Notes: generated by a model from the letters alone, not told the origin. A stretch of DNA of 64,000 bases from 20CM-2-65-7 sp963830455 (GCA_963830455.1 CAWHMT010000002.1:620001-684000), one strand, 5' to 3'. Counted from the stretch's first letter, positions 37,043 through 46,027 are shown. A program made the numbers and translations.

Positions 37043-38863
37043 ATGAAGCCGCGTGGTCGCGAGAGCGTTTTGGTCGCCGGGACCTGGACCCTGTTGCTGG
37101 CTGCAGCCGTCACGTTCGCCTGCCATGGTTTTCTCGATTCCAATGCCCAGGGAGTCCTCGATGCGGATGCGTTGGCGACGCGACGCGGCGTGGAGGGCAC
37201 GCTCGTCGCCGCGTACCGGTCGCTGGACTGCAGCAGCAGTTCCGAATCGTTCGGATGCGCCGCGAGCAACTGGGGATGGAGCAGTATCACGAGCGGGGAT
37301 GCCTACAAAGGCTCCAACCTTGGTGACTACTCGCCATTCACCGCTGTCGAGCTCTACTGGTGGGACGTGGAAGAGGTGGAGTATGCCCTGGACCAGAAAT
37401 GGCGTCAGGTCTATGAGGGTGTGACGCGGGCCAATGCGACGCTCCGCCTGCTCGCGCAAGTCCTTCGGGAGAAGCCGGGCGAGATCCCGGACGCCGCTGC
37501 CGCCGGCATCCGCGGAGAAGCCCTGTTCCTCCGCGCCCACTATCACTTCGAAGCGTATCGGATGTGGGGGAACATCCCCTATTACCGTGAGCATGATACC
37601 GATTACCGCAAGTCGAACGTCGGCGTCGATGTAATCGGAGAGCTGCTCAGCGACCTCGACTCAGCGATCGCCTTGCTGCCTCGGGCGCCGCGCGACGGGG
37701 ATAAGGGCCGGGTCACCTCGTGGGTGGCGCGAGCCTACAAGGGCCGGGTCCAGGTCTATGCCGGTGACTGGGCCGGCGCCTTGACGACGTTGCGCGACGT
37801 CAAGGAGAGCGGGCCGTTCGCGTTGGAGACGAGCTTCGATCACGTCTGGACCGGCTTCGCTCAGTACGAGAACGGTCCCGAGACGATCCTGGCATTTCAG
37901 GCCTCGGTGAACGACGGCGAGCCGAGTGGATGGAACTCCAACTGGGGTGAGCGACTGAATTTCCCTCATTCGGGGAGCCACTTCGGTTGCTGCGGCTACC
38001 ACCAGCCGTCCCAGAACCTGGTGAATTTTTTCGCGGTGGACGCCGCCGGGCTACCGTTGGCCGTCTCGGACCCCAACTGGAACGCGCCCGACACGAATGT
38101 GGCCGCCGGCAGCCCCACAGCGGTCGATCCGCGGCTCGACTGGACAGTGGGCCGGGACGGTGTTCCGTACAAAGATTGGGGACTGCACGAGCCCTCCTGG
38201 ATCCGCGACCGGAGCTACGCTGGTCCGTACAGCCCCAAGAAGAACGCCCACGAGCGGTTGTCCGGCGCCGAAGGCACCCTGGGTTGGCAGCCCACCCAGA
38301 CGAATAGCGTGAACATGCACCTGTTCCGCTACGCGGACATGCTGCTGATGCTGGCCGAGGCGGAGGTCGAAGCGGGCGTGCTCGAGAACGCCAGGACGAT
38401 CGTCAACGAGATTCGGGCGCGCGCCGGGCAAATCGCGCAGGGTTGCGGTTCAGCCGATTCGCTCCTGCTGGCCACGTACCCGGCCTGTGCCGGGGATCCG
38501 CGCATGTCGGTCCCGCTGATTCACAACACGACGCTGGACTCGTTGACCACGCCGTGGGCGGTGTACCGCATCGGCCAATACCCCGTACCTTGGACCGATC
38601 AGACGTACGCGAGAAATGCGGTGCAGTACGAGCGCCGGCTCGAGCTGGCGATGGAAGGCCAGCGGCTCTTCGATTTGCGGCGCTGGGGCAGCGCCGATAC
38701 CGTGCTCAACAACTACATCGCAGTGGAGAAAAACCGGAGACCATACCTCACGCTCGCAGCGCCCTTCACCACCCGTCACTATCTGTATCCCATCCCGGAA
38801 ATCGAGATCGAGATGAGCCGGGTGGACGGTCAAGACCGGCTGGTGCAGAATCCGGGGTGGTAG
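37043..38863 (+). CDS. RagB/SusD family nutrient-uptake outer-membrane lipoprotein
   Basis: The start at 37043 follows GGAGG. The 606-residue protein has a lipobox (VTFAC) near residue 27 and the SusD pattern: GEALFLRAHYHFEAYRMWGNIPY in the TPR core, then MHLFRYADMLLMLAEAEVE, NEIRARAG and the C-terminal ERRLELAMEGQRLFDLRRWG. SusD proteins bind glycans or other polymers at the surface together with a SusC TonB-dependent channel. No susC neighbour is present on either side in this window, which is unusual. Confidence 0.88.
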   Translation: MKPRGRESVLVAGTWTLLLAAAVTFACHGFLDSNAQGVLDADALATRRGVEGTLVAAYRSLDCSSSSESFGCAASNWGWSSITSGDAYKGSNLGDYSPFTAVELYWWDVEEVEYALDQKWRQVYEGVTRANATLRLLAQVLREKPGEIPDAAAAGIRGEALFLRAHYHFEAYRMWGNIPYYREHDTDYRKSNVGVDVIGELLSDLDSAIALLPRAPRDGDKGRVTSWVARAYKGRVQVYAGDWAGALTTLRDVKESGPFALETSFDHVWTGFAQYENGPETILAFQASVNDGEPSGWNSNWGERLNFPHSGSHFGCCGYHQPSQNLVNFFAVDAAGLPLAVSDPNWNAPDTNVAAGSPTAVDPRLDWTVGRDGVPYKDWGLHEPSWIRDRSYAGPYSPKKNAHERLSGAEGTLGWQPTQTNSVNMHLFRYADMLLMLAEAEVEAGVLENARTIVNEIRARAGQIAQGCGSADSLLLATYPACAGDPRMSVPLIHNTTLDSLTTPWAVYRIGQYPVPWTDQTYARNAVQYERRLELAMEGQRLFDLRRWGSADTVLNNYIAVEKNRRPYLTLAAPFTTRHYLYPIPEIEIEMSRVDGQDRLVQNPGW

Positions 38864-40376
38864 CAAAGGCCGAGGGCGGAGACTTCGAGGCCGCTGTTAT
38901 CCTCCCGCGATCGCGCCGATGATAAGGAACGGCTCCTTGCCCGTTGTCACGGGCTCGGGCAGGGGCGCATCGGCGGGATCGTGCGTGAGATCGCGCGCGC
39001 ACGCGAAGAAACGCAGGAAGGGGCGCCGCTGCGCGGTCAGGTGGTCGCGGATCGTTCCGCGCAGCATCGGATAGCGTGCCTCGAGCGCGTCGAGCACCGC
39101 CGCCCGCGTGAGCGGTGCACTCCTCTGCGACGTCGAGCGTTACCTCGCTCCCGACATCCGCCAGCGTCTGCAGGTGCGGCGGCAGGACCACACGGATCAT
39201 GCGTAGTGTCTGGACCTCGACCGACAGCACGGCCGGGAGATCGCGGACGATCGGCGCCCAGCTGTCGCCGCCGTCGGCCGACGCGTATACCTGGCCGCCG
39301 GTGGTGCCGAAGTACACACCGCACGGATCGAGCGAGTCCACGCACATCGCGTCGCGCAGCACGTTCACGTAGCAGTCCTGCTGCGGCAGCCCCTTCGTGA
39401 GCGGCTCCCACTCGTTGCCGCCGCTACGGCTGCGGTAGACACGCAGCTTCCCCTCCGGCGGGTAGTGCTCCGAATCGCTCTTGATGGGGACGACGTAGAC
39501 GGTTTCCGGTTCCTGGGCGTGCACGTCGATCACGAATCCGAAGTCGGTGGGCAGATTGCCGCTGACCTCCCGCCACGAGTCGCCGCCGTCGTCCGAGCGC
39601 ATGACGTCCCAGTGCTTTTGCATGAACAGCACGTTGGGCCGCGACTGATGCTGTGCGATGCGGTGCACGCAATGCCCCACCTCGGCGGTGGGCTCGGGGA
39701 TGTACTGGGAGCGCAGGCCGCGGTTGATCGGTCGCCACGTGTTGCCGCCATCATCGCTGCGGAACGCGCCGGCGGCCGAGATGGCGGTGAAGATGCGCTG
39801 CGGGTTCCGGGGATCGAGCAGGATCGTGTGGAGGCACATGCCGCCCGCGCCCGGCTGCCACTTGGGTCCCGTGCCGTGGCCCCGCAGACCGGCCAGCTCC
39901 TGCCACGTCGTGCCGCCGTCGCTCGTGCGAAACAACGCAGCGTCTTCCACACCGGCGTAAACCGTATCGGGATCGGTGAGTGACGGCTCGAGATGCCAGA
40001 CGCGTTTGAACTCCCACGGGTGCTGCGTGCCGTCGTACCACTGATGCGTGGTGAGCGGCTTGCCGGTTTGCGCCGAGACGTCGTAGACGAATTTGTTGCT
40101 CTCGCCCTTCGGCATCTCCCCGGGCTCTTTTGGTGCGCCGCCACCGGGCGTTTCCCACGTCTTGCCGCCATCGGAGGAGCGTTGGATCACCTGTCCGAAC
40201 CAGCCGCTCGACTGCGACGCGTAGATGCGATCGGGATCGGCGGGGGATCCGTTGAGGTGATAGATCTCCCAGCCGGCGAAATGCGGCCCGTTCACGTTCC
40301 AGCGGTTGCGCTTGCCGTCCGCGCTCAGAATGAACGCGCCCTTCCGAGTGCCGACCAGTACCCGTACGCGGCTCAT
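38766..40376 (-). CDS. BNR-repeat (sialidase-like) propeller joined in frame to a MoaD-like start
   Basis: The ATG at 40376 follows AAGGAG and gives a propeller of about 390 residues with Asp-box repeats (SSDGGKTWE, TSDGGTTWQ, SDDGGNTWRP, SDDGGDSWRE, SADGGDSWAP). Instead of stopping after VEVQTL it reads LRMIRVVLPPHL, which is the start of a MoaD/ThiS-like protein. The frame then loses similarity near base 39128 and runs on to 38766, overlapping the susD 3' end. The tail after about 39128 is not meaningful protein. There is no signal peptide. Function is unknown; exo-alpha-sialidase is the usual label. Confidence 0.72.
   Translation of the reverse strand: MSRVRVLVGTRKGAFILSADGKRNRWNVNGPHFAGWEIYHLNGSPADPDRIYASQSSGWFGQVIQRSSDGGKTWETPGGGAPKEPGEMPKGESNKFVYDVSAQTGKPLTTHQWYDGTQHPWEFKRVWHLEPSLTDPDTVYAGVEDAALFRTSDGGTTWQELAGLRGHGTGPKWQPGAGGMCLHTILLDPRNPQRIFTAISAAGAFRSDDGGNTWRPINRGLRSQYIPEPTAEVGHCVHRIAQHQSRPNVLFMQKHWDVMRSDDGGDSWREVSGNLPTDFGFVIDVHAQEPETVYVVPIKSDSEHYPPEGKLRVYRSRSGGNEWEPLTKGLPQQDCYVNVLRDAMCVDSLDPCGVYFGTTGGQVYASADGGDSWAPIVRDLPAVLSVEVQTLRMIRVVLPPHLQTLADVGSEVTLDVAEECTAHAGGGARRARGTLSDAARNDPRPPDRAAAPLPAFLRVRARSHARSRRCAPARARDNGQGAVPYHRRDRGRITAASKSPPSAFATTPDSAPAGLDRPPGSSRSRFPGWDTDSDGW
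38897..39200 (-). pseudogene. MoaD/ThiS-like ubiquitin-fold protein, frameshifted
   Basis: From the ATG at 39200 the product reads MIRVVLPPHLQTLADVGSEV, and after a one-base shift near 39128 continues as QRSAPLTRAAVLDALEARY and on to the diglycine end AIAGG typical of MoaD and ThiS sulfur carriers. The joined length is about 100 residues. The start lies in frame with the propeller gene, so either the two are fused or two indels have altered a normal overlapping pair. Confidence 0.7.
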
Positions 40377-40401
40377 CACGTGCTCCTTGGCGCGCCGCGT
40401 A

Positions 40402-40429
40402 TTGACACCCGCGGCGATCGTTTGATACT
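40402..40429 (+). promoter_or_regulatory. sigma-70-like promoter
   Basis: TTGACA (40402-40407) is separated by 16 bases from GATACT (40424-40429). It lies 26 bases before the start of the retropepsin-like gene and on its strand. Confidence 0.45.
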
Positions 40430-40454
40430 ACACGCCTAAATCCCGAGAGCTACT

Positions 40455-40883
40455 ATGCGTGACGACATGGGAACGTTCCGAGTTGACATCGAGATTGAGA
40501 ATCCCGCTCGCCCGGGAAAGCGGCACCTCCTCCAGGCTGTTCTTGTGGACACGGGTGCGGAACTATCCTGGGTTCCGGGCGAGATTCTCGAAGCCTTGAG
40601 CATCGAGCGCTACGATAAGTGGCGATTCCGGCAGGCTGACGGTACGATCATCGAGCGCTGGACCGGCCCCGCTTTCGTGCACGTGGCGGGCAAGCGCACG
40701 ACGGACGATGTCGTTTTTGGCGAGCGCGGAGACTTGGTGTTGCTCGGCTCGCGCAGCTTGGAAGGGCTTAACCTCCGCGTCGAGCCCGTCACCAAGCGGT
40801 TGGTGGATGCTGGCCCCGCGCCGGCCGCGGCGGCTAGCGCTCGGGGGGAGGGGGCTCCGCCCCTGCGAGCAGGAGTTTCATGA
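40455..40883 (+). CDS. retropepsin-like aspartic protease domain protein
   Basis: The 142-residue protein has the catalytic-type motif VLVDTGAELSWVP (Asp at about residue 32) in a small beta fold with FVHVAGKRTTDDVVFGERGDLVLLGSRSLEGL, typical of single-domain clan AA proteases that work as dimers. It is cytoplasmic (no signal). An ATG four codons later (MGTFRVDI) is an alternative start. The 3' end overlaps the convergent four-helix gene by 50 bp. Confidence 0.68.
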   Translation: MRDDMGTFRVDIEIENPARPGKRHLLQAVLVDTGAELSWVPGEILEALSIERYDKWRFRQADGTIIERWTGPAFVHVAGKRTTDDVVFGERGDLVLLGSRSLEGLNLRVEPVTKRLVDAGPAPAAAASARGEGAPPLRAGVS

Positions 40884-41202
40884 CGTAGAAGGCGGCGCGG
40901 CCTCGCTGGCTTTCGAGGTCCTGGTGGGCCTCGGCCGAGATGCAGTCGAACGCGCGCGCCATGTTGAGGAAGTAGCTGATTTCACTGAGCGCGGCGTGAG
41001 AGCGTTCCAGACACGCGCTGAACATCCGCTGGTTGCGAAATCCTGTGGCTCGCGCGATGCGCGAGGAAGCAATGAGCGCCGCGAGCGCCAGCTCGCCGGC
41101 AAGTCCGGGATCGCGCTCCTCGAATTCTTCGGCTGCTTTGTGGAGCGCGAGTGTGAGCGCGTGGCAGGCCTTGAAGGCGTCGAGCTTTTCGAAGGGCATC
41201 AT
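40834..41202 (-). CDS. four-helix-bundle protein (23S rRNA-intervening-sequence type)
   Basis: The ATG at 41202 gives a 122-residue helical protein with FEKLDAFKACHALTLALHKAAEEF at the start and the conserved RARATGF-type and LERSHAALSEISYFL segments. This matches the four helix bundle family formerly called S23. Function is unknown. The frame is open upstream but the extension is antisense-like. Confidence 0.8.
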   Translation of the reverse strand: MMPFEKLDAFKACHALTLALHKAAEEFEERDPGLAGELALAALIASSRIARATGFRNQRMFSACLERSHAALSEISYFLNMARAFDCISAEAHQDLESQRGRAAFYVMKLLLAGAEPPPPER

Positions 41203-41406
41203 GGCGCGAATGTGTGCTGTTGGGGCTGGTGTCTTGTATCGAACTCGCGCAGGGAGGCGCGAAAGAACGCGGAGGTTGAGGAAGGGTGGGAGCCCGGCTA
41301 ACTTGCGGGCGGTTCGGAGTGACAACTAGCTGACTGAGAGCTGGAAGCTTGCAGCTGGTAGCCACTTTGCCGTCTGAGCAACTTGGCAACTTGTGGCTGT
41401 TAGTGA

Positions 41407-41480
41407 CGGGACGTAGCGCAGCCCGGTAGCGCACCTGAATGGGGTTCAGGGGGTCGCGGGTTCAAATCCCGCCGTCCCGA
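41407..41480 (+). tRNA. tRNA-Pro (anticodon GGG)
   Basis: The cloverleaf is complete: acceptor CGGGACG pairs with CGTCCCG, the D arm has GCGC stems, the anticodon stem CCTGA/TCAGG encloses ATGGGGT with anticodon GGG, and the T arm is GCGGG-TTCAAAT-CCCGC, with discriminator A. No CCA is encoded. The last 20 bases contain the 18-bp segment repeated at 52530. Confidence 0.95.
41461..41478. repeat. putative attachment site copy in tRNA-Pro 3' end
   Basis: TTCAAATCCCGCCGTCCC, part of the T arm and acceptor stem, is repeated exactly and in the same orientation at 52530-52547. Tyrosine-recombinase elements commonly integrate into tRNA 3' ends and leave such direct repeats. Confidence 0.65.
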
Positions 41481-41494
41481 CTCGTAAAAACTCC

Positions 41495-41528
41495 AAGCCC
41501 TGCAACGACTTTCGCTGCGGGGCTTTTT
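41495..41528 (+). terminator. intrinsic terminator after tRNA-Pro
   Basis: AAGCCCTGCA and TGCGGGGCTT form a G/C-rich stem (one mismatch/wobble) followed by TTTTT at 41524-41528, 15 bases after the tRNA. Confidence 0.8.
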
Positions 41529-41729
41529 CTTCGCCTGCGGGCCTGCTTCGCGTCTTGTTGTTTTTCCTTGCCGTCTGTGCGGCTATGCGCCTATGCGTCT
41601 AGTCTTTGTTGGCTGCCACGAGCGAGCGGGTCAGCCCCTGCCAGCCGAGCGACGCCGGCGGTACTCACCAAGTCTCAAATGTGGCGGTACTTTGGTCCCC
41701 CCCCTCATCTATATCCGGGAGAGATCTGC

Positions 41730-42371
41730 ATGTCGGTTCGCAGGTTCGTGCTCGCCTTCGCCCTGGTGCTGGGTACCGCGCATTGCGCCGATCATCCGGC
41801 TGCCGTGCAGTCTTCGTTCGATCCTACGCCCCACTTCCTCCGCTGGCGGGGTCGCTCGGCGCCACAGTTCAAGGGCACCGCGTTCAGCGCGTCGCGCGCG
41901 GCTCCCCTCAGCCTCGATCAGTACACGGTTTCGTTCTGGGCGGTGCGCGGACAGGAGCGATCGGCGCGAGTCAATTATCAGGACGCGTTGGGTGAGACCA
42001 GTCATCCGTTTCTGATTCTCACGATTACCGATCCTGCCGCACTCCTGGATTCGACCTTCGCTCAGGGCGACTCGGTGCTCGTCACAGTGACGATCGACAC
42101 GACCAAGGTCGGGGTGACGCTCGAGCCGGCCGGACTGCAGTTCGGCCAGTCGGCGGGTTTGCAGCTCTGGTATGGCGGCGCCGATGGCGACCTGAACGGC
42201 GACGGCGCGATCGATGAGACCGACAGGTACATCGAGACAGAGCTGTTAGGCATGTGGTACCGCGAAGGTACGGACGGCGAGTGGGAGCGCATTCCGGCCA
42301 CGCACCTGCTCGAGGAAAAGTCGTTCTTCGTCCGGCTACCGCATTTTTCCGAATACGCGGTGTCCTGGTAA
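41730..42371 (+). CDS. lipoprotein with EF-hand-like motif
   Basis: The ATG at 41730 follows GGGAGAG and gives a 213-residue protein with a lipobox (LGTAHC). The middle is beta-rich. The segment DGDLNGDGAIDETDRY (about 151-166) looks like a calcium-binding dockerin or EF-hand loop. The end (FVRLPHFSEYAVSW) is common in cell-surface beta domains. The protein is not assigned to a named family. It is the first gene after the tRNA inside the putative island. Confidence 0.65.
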   Translation: MSVRRFVLAFALVLGTAHCADHPAAVQSSFDPTPHFLRWRGRSAPQFKGTAFSASRAAPLSLDQYTVSFWAVRGQERSARVNYQDALGETSHPFLILTITDPAALLDSTFAQGDSVLVTVTIDTTKVGVTLEPAGLQFGQSAGLQLWYGGADGDLNGDGAIDETDRYIETELLGMWYREGTDGEWERIPATHLLEEKSFFVRLPHFSEYAVSW

Positions 42372-42453
42372 CCCGAGGGCTATTGCGACGATCGACGCAA
42401 CCGTAGTTGAAAGAGCCCAAGCGCTCTCGACGACTGGCCATCATGCCGAAGTC

Positions 42454-44463
42454 GTGGCGTACCTGGGCGGGCGCGCGCGTCGCGAGCTGACGGAGTCGCC
42501 GAACCTCGCGCTGCTCTATGGGACGGCGCAGGCGCGCCTCGGGCGTCACGAGGAAGCGCTGCGGTGGGTGGAATTGGCCCTCGATCAGGCGCGGACGCGC
42601 GCGGAGCCCGCACTCGAGCGCCAAGCCCTCAACGCGCGCGGCGCGATCGCGCTCGTCAGTGGACGAATCGACGAGGCCGCGGACTTCTTTACGCAGGCCC
42701 TGATGGCGGCAAGCCGGGACGGGGATCACGCCACGACGGGCCGCTGCTCCAACAATCTCGGTATCATCAGCAGTCTGCGGGGACGGCACGCCGAAGCGAT
42801 CGGATCCTGGGCAATCGCGGGGGCGGCGTTTACGCGCGCCGGACTGCGCCACGGGGTCGCCGAATGCCATCACAATTTGGGAATCACGCTGCGTGAGCAG
42901 GGGGCGCTCGACAAGGCGCTGGCAGCCGCGGAGCGGGCCGTGGCGGAGGCCGAGGCGGCCGGGGATCAGACCCTCGCGGCGTTGACGCTGCGCGGCCGGG
43001 CCGAGATCCACGTCTTCCGGGGTGAGCGGGAGTCGGCGCGGCGCGAGTTGGCCCGGGTACGCGTAGTTCGCGTCCGGGTGCCCGACCCGCTCAGCGAGGC
43101 CGAGGATGAGCGCGTGGCGGCGTTGTTATTCGCGGCCGAGGGCGACCTCACGATCGCCGAGCTGATGTTGCGCGAAATCATCGCACGAGCGGAATCAAAG
43201 GACCGCGCCCAGCTGCTCGCCGAGGCGACGCGGGATCTTGCTCTCGTGCTGCGCCGAACGGGGCGAACCGCGGAAGCGCTGACGGCGGCGCGCACGGCAA
43301 AGGCCGTTTTCACCCGGCTTGGGGCGGAAGGACAGATCCGTGCCCTGGCCGCTCAGGATTGGGACGCAACGTTCCGGGCCGAGCTTGAGGGGTCGATGGC
43401 GCCGCTGCACGTCGCCCAGCAGCTGGCTGATTCCGGCCACTATGCCCAGCTCCTGACGTATCTCGGCGAGCGTTCCCAGTCCGAGCTCGAACAGTCTCCA
43501 ATGCTCACGCTGCTTTGTGGTATCGCGCACGGCCGGCTGGGCCGACTGGATCTGGGACAACGTTGGGCGGTAGTGGCGCAGCTGCGCGCCCGGGTGCTCG
43601 GAGATCGGGCGTTGGAAGTACGCGCGCTCAACGTGTGCGGCGCGATCGCGGTGGAGCGAGGCGGCATCGACGAGGCGGCGTACTTCTTCACGCGCGCGCA
43701 GGAAGAGGCCCGGGAAGGGAACGACATCATTACGGTCGGCCGGTGCGCCAACAACCTCGGCATCATCGCGAACCTGCGAGGGGATCATGATCGCGCCGTC
43801 CGGGCTTACGGGAGCGCAATCGAGGAATACCAGAAGGCGGGCTATGACCGCGGCGTCGCGGAGTCGCAGCACAATCTCGCGATCACCTATCGCGAACAGG
43901 CGATGTTGGACGACGCGCGCAAGCTTGCCGAGACGGCGGTGCGTGAAGCGGTGCGGCTAGGCGACCGCCAGCTCGAGGCGCAGGCACTCGCAGGACTCGC
44001 CGAGATCGAGGTCGCGCGGGGGGATCTCGTGGGCGCCTGCCGCCAGGTGGAGCAGGCCCTCGCGGTGCACCGCGAGCTGCAGGATCCCGTTCGCGAGGCC
44101 GAGGACCTGCGGATTCTCGCGCTGGCGTTGGGCCGGCTTGGGAAGGCCCGCGTGGCCGAAGACGTGTTTCGTCAGGTTATCGCGCGCGCCACGGAGCACA
44201 AACGGCTCTTGCTGGTCGCCACGGCACAGCGCGATCTCGCGCACCTGCTCGTTCGAGGGGACCGGATCCTCGACGCGAAAGCCGAAGCGGAGGAGGCGCG
44301 CGCCACCTTCGAGCGGCTCGGGGCGCTGGTCGAGGTGGAAAAGCTCGACACATTGTTGCGCGATGTCGTTGCCCCGAGCGCGCGGCGCGATGCGACGGAA
44401 CAGCGTCCGCGCTGGCGGGGGGTTCGGCGATCGCGTCCGGCGAAAGACGAGGAGCGAGCCTAA
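42454..44463 (+). CDS. internally duplicated TPR protein
   Basis: The product of at least 669 residues consists of two homologous halves (about 1-305 and 320-640). Matched segments include GRCSNNLGIISSLRG / GRCANNLGIIANLRG and ECHHNLGITLREQGALD / ESQHNLAITYREQAMLD. Each half has about six TPR-like units. The first half begins mid-repeat at the GTG 42454. The frame is open further back and ERAQALSTTGHHAEVVAYLG, matching the second half, precedes it, so the real start is probably upstream, with an ATT at 42382 the only start-like codon seen. No signal peptide is visible. It probably binds a partner protein. Confidence 0.72.
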   Translation: MAYLGGRARRELTESPNLALLYGTAQARLGRHEEALRWVELALDQARTRAEPALERQALNARGAIALVSGRIDEAADFFTQALMAASRDGDHATTGRCSNNLGIISSLRGRHAEAIGSWAIAGAAFTRAGLRHGVAECHHNLGITLREQGALDKALAAAERAVAEAEAAGDQTLAALTLRGRAEIHVFRGERESARRELARVRVVRVRVPDPLSEAEDERVAALLFAAEGDLTIAELMLREIIARAESKDRAQLLAEATRDLALVLRRTGRTAEALTAARTAKAVFTRLGAEGQIRALAAQDWDATFRAELEGSMAPLHVAQQLADSGHYAQLLTYLGERSQSELEQSPMLTLLCGIAHGRLGRLDLGQRWAVVAQLRARVLGDRALEVRALNVCGAIAVERGGIDEAAYFFTRAQEEAREGNDIITVGRCANNLGIIANLRGDHDRAVRAYGSAIEEYQKAGYDRGVAESQHNLAITYREQAMLDDARKLAETAVREAVRLGDRQLEAQALAGLAEIEVARGDLVGACRQVEQALAVHRELQDPVREAEDLRILALALGRLGKARVAEDVFRQVIARATEHKRLLLVATAQRDLAHLLVRGDRILDAKAEAEEARATFERLGALVEVEKLDTLLRDVVAPSARRDATEQRPRWRGVRRSRPAKDEERA

Positions 44464-44828
44464 GCGCAATGAAGCTGCTTCGCCATGCGCCACAGGATCC
44501 GTCGGCGGTCAACTCCTCCAACTCCGCCCCCGAGCAGCGGGACAGAACACCGGTACCTGTCTTCAGGCGCTCGAACTACGCGATCGCCTGGTAGCCCACC
44601 CGTCTGTACGCGATTGGCTGGTAGCCTCACCGTCTGGTCGGCAGCCACGGCGGGGTGACGATCTCGTGGTAAGGGACACGCGATTCTTCGCCTGTACCCA
44701 GCGATGACGCGCTGCACGGCGAGGACGTGCTGCCAGGATTCAGCTGCCAGTTGGCGGCGATCCTGTAATTCTACTACTTCGCGCCCTCGCGCAGACCAAG
44801 CCTCACAGTGGTTTCGACTGTGGTTCTT
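44464..44828. other. non-coding stretch with a tandem repeat
   Basis: No supported gene is seen in these 365 bases between the TPR gene and the convergent DinB gene. A two-copy 30-bp repeat (44577-44636) is the only structure noticed. Confidence 0.5.
44577..44636. repeat. two tandem 30-bp repeats
   Basis: Both copies (44577-44606 and 44607-44636) start TACGCGAT, share CTGGTAGCC in the middle and end CACCCGTCTG or TCACCGTCTG, with only a few mismatches. Confidence 0.7.
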
Positions 44829-45335
44829 TTACAGTGCCCTCAACACCAGCTTCGCCGTGGTCACGATCTGCCCCACGTGCCGCGCGGTGTGTTCTGCGGC
44901 GTGGACGAGTAGTCCCAGCGTACTGGCCGGTAGCTTCGCCCGCCCGACCGCTCGCGTCAGCTGCAGTTCCGATTCCTTCGTCGCGCGGAGCTGCGTTTGC
45001 GCGCGGGCGACTGCCGCCGCGAACTGGGCTGCGAGCTGCGGTCCCGTCGCTCCCCCCGCATCGAACATCTTCTCCGCGGCAAGAACAGCGAGCTGCCCTG
45101 CATCGAGCGCTTCACCACGTGCGTACGTGAAGAGCCGGTCCAGACTTCCGATCGCGTGCGTCACGTGATAGGCGACCGAAGCGACGCCGGCAGGGCGCAG
45201 GGCGATCTGCTCCGCCGAAAGGGACGGGACGAACTTCTGCACGTCCTCATCGGCGTCGATCAACGCGTGGGCGACGGGTTGAAGCAGCGTCGGGATGCCC
45301 TGCACGGGACCGCGTAACCACGCCGGTTGTGTCAT
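44829..45335 (-). CDS. DinB family protein
   Basis: The 168-residue protein, start preceded by GCGAGGG, is a four-helix DinB/YfiT-like bundle. Metal-binding histidines are in context: YHVTHAIGSLDRL, and HAAEHTARHVGQIVTTAKL at the end. Such proteins are thiol-S-transferase-like or damage-inducible enzymes. The specific activity is unknown. Confidence 0.85.
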   Translation of the reverse strand: MTQPAWLRGPVQGIPTLLQPVAHALIDADEDVQKFVPSLSAEQIALRPAGVASVAYHVTHAIGSLDRLFTYARGEALDAGQLAVLAAEKMFDAGGATGPQLAAQFAAAVARAQTQLRATKESELQLTRAVGRAKLPASTLGLLVHAAEHTARHVGQIVTTAKLVLRAL

Positions 45336-45398
45336 TGACCCTCGCTTTCCTCTGTCGCGTTTGAATCACCGTTGATCCCGGCCGGCAGATTGCTTGCC

Positions 45399-45992
45399 AT
45401 GCCCGCCGAGCCCGCCTACGTTCCGGCCATGCCGGCCTCACCTGCCGCCCCCCCCCCTGCGCCGATTACCGCCGAAGAGTTGCTGCGCATGCACATCCCC
45501 GGCAAACAGATCGAACTGGTCCGCGGGCGCCTGGTGGTCAAGGAGCCGCCGGGATATCTGCACGGCGACGTGACGGCTCGACTCGCGAAGGTGCTCATGG
45601 ACTACTGCGCCGACCATCAGGCCGGCCGCATGCTCGTCGGTGACGCCGGTTTCAAGATCGCCACGGACCCCGACACCGTTCGCGGGCCCGATATCGCATT
45701 CATCGCTCGCGACCGCGTCCCGGAGCCCCGACCCGTCGGTTATGCGAGCTTCGCCCCCACTCTGGTCGTGGAAGTGCTCTCGCCCCACGACCGCCCCGGG
45801 GAAATCCTCGCCAAGGTGGGTGACTGGCTCGAGGCCGGCACGCGCCTCATCTGGGTCATCGATCCTGAACGCCGTCTCGCCCGGGTCTATCGGCAGGATG
45901 GAACCGAATCTGTGCTGAATGAGACCGAGTCTTTGGCCGGGGACGACGTGCTCCCGGGATTCGCCTGCACGGTCGGATCGATACTCCAGTAA
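45399..45992 (+). CDS. Uma2 family (DUF820) putative endonuclease
   Basis: The start at 45399 gives about 197 residues. The PD-(D/E)XK-like core of Uma2 proteins is visible: IELVRGRLVVKEPPG, then GFKIATDPDTVRGPDIAFI with the acidic residues and LVVEVLSPHDRPGEILAKVGDWLEAG with EVL and the later K. Uma2 genes are abundant in Cyanobacteria, Chloroflexi and similar phyla and their role is unclear. A downstream ATG (45429) is another possible start. Confidence 0.82.
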   Translation: MPAEPAYVPAMPASPAAPPPAPITAEELLRMHIPGKQIELVRGRLVVKEPPGYLHGDVTARLAKVLMDYCADHQAGRMLVGDAGFKIATDPDTVRGPDIAFIARDRVPEPRPVGYASFAPTLVVEVLSPHDRPGEILAKVGDWLEAGTRLIWVIDPERRLARVYRQDGTESVLNETESLAGDDVLPGFACTVGSILQ

Positions 45993-46027
45993 GGACAAGG
46001 GATGGCGAGTCAGCTCCGGCAGCCCCG

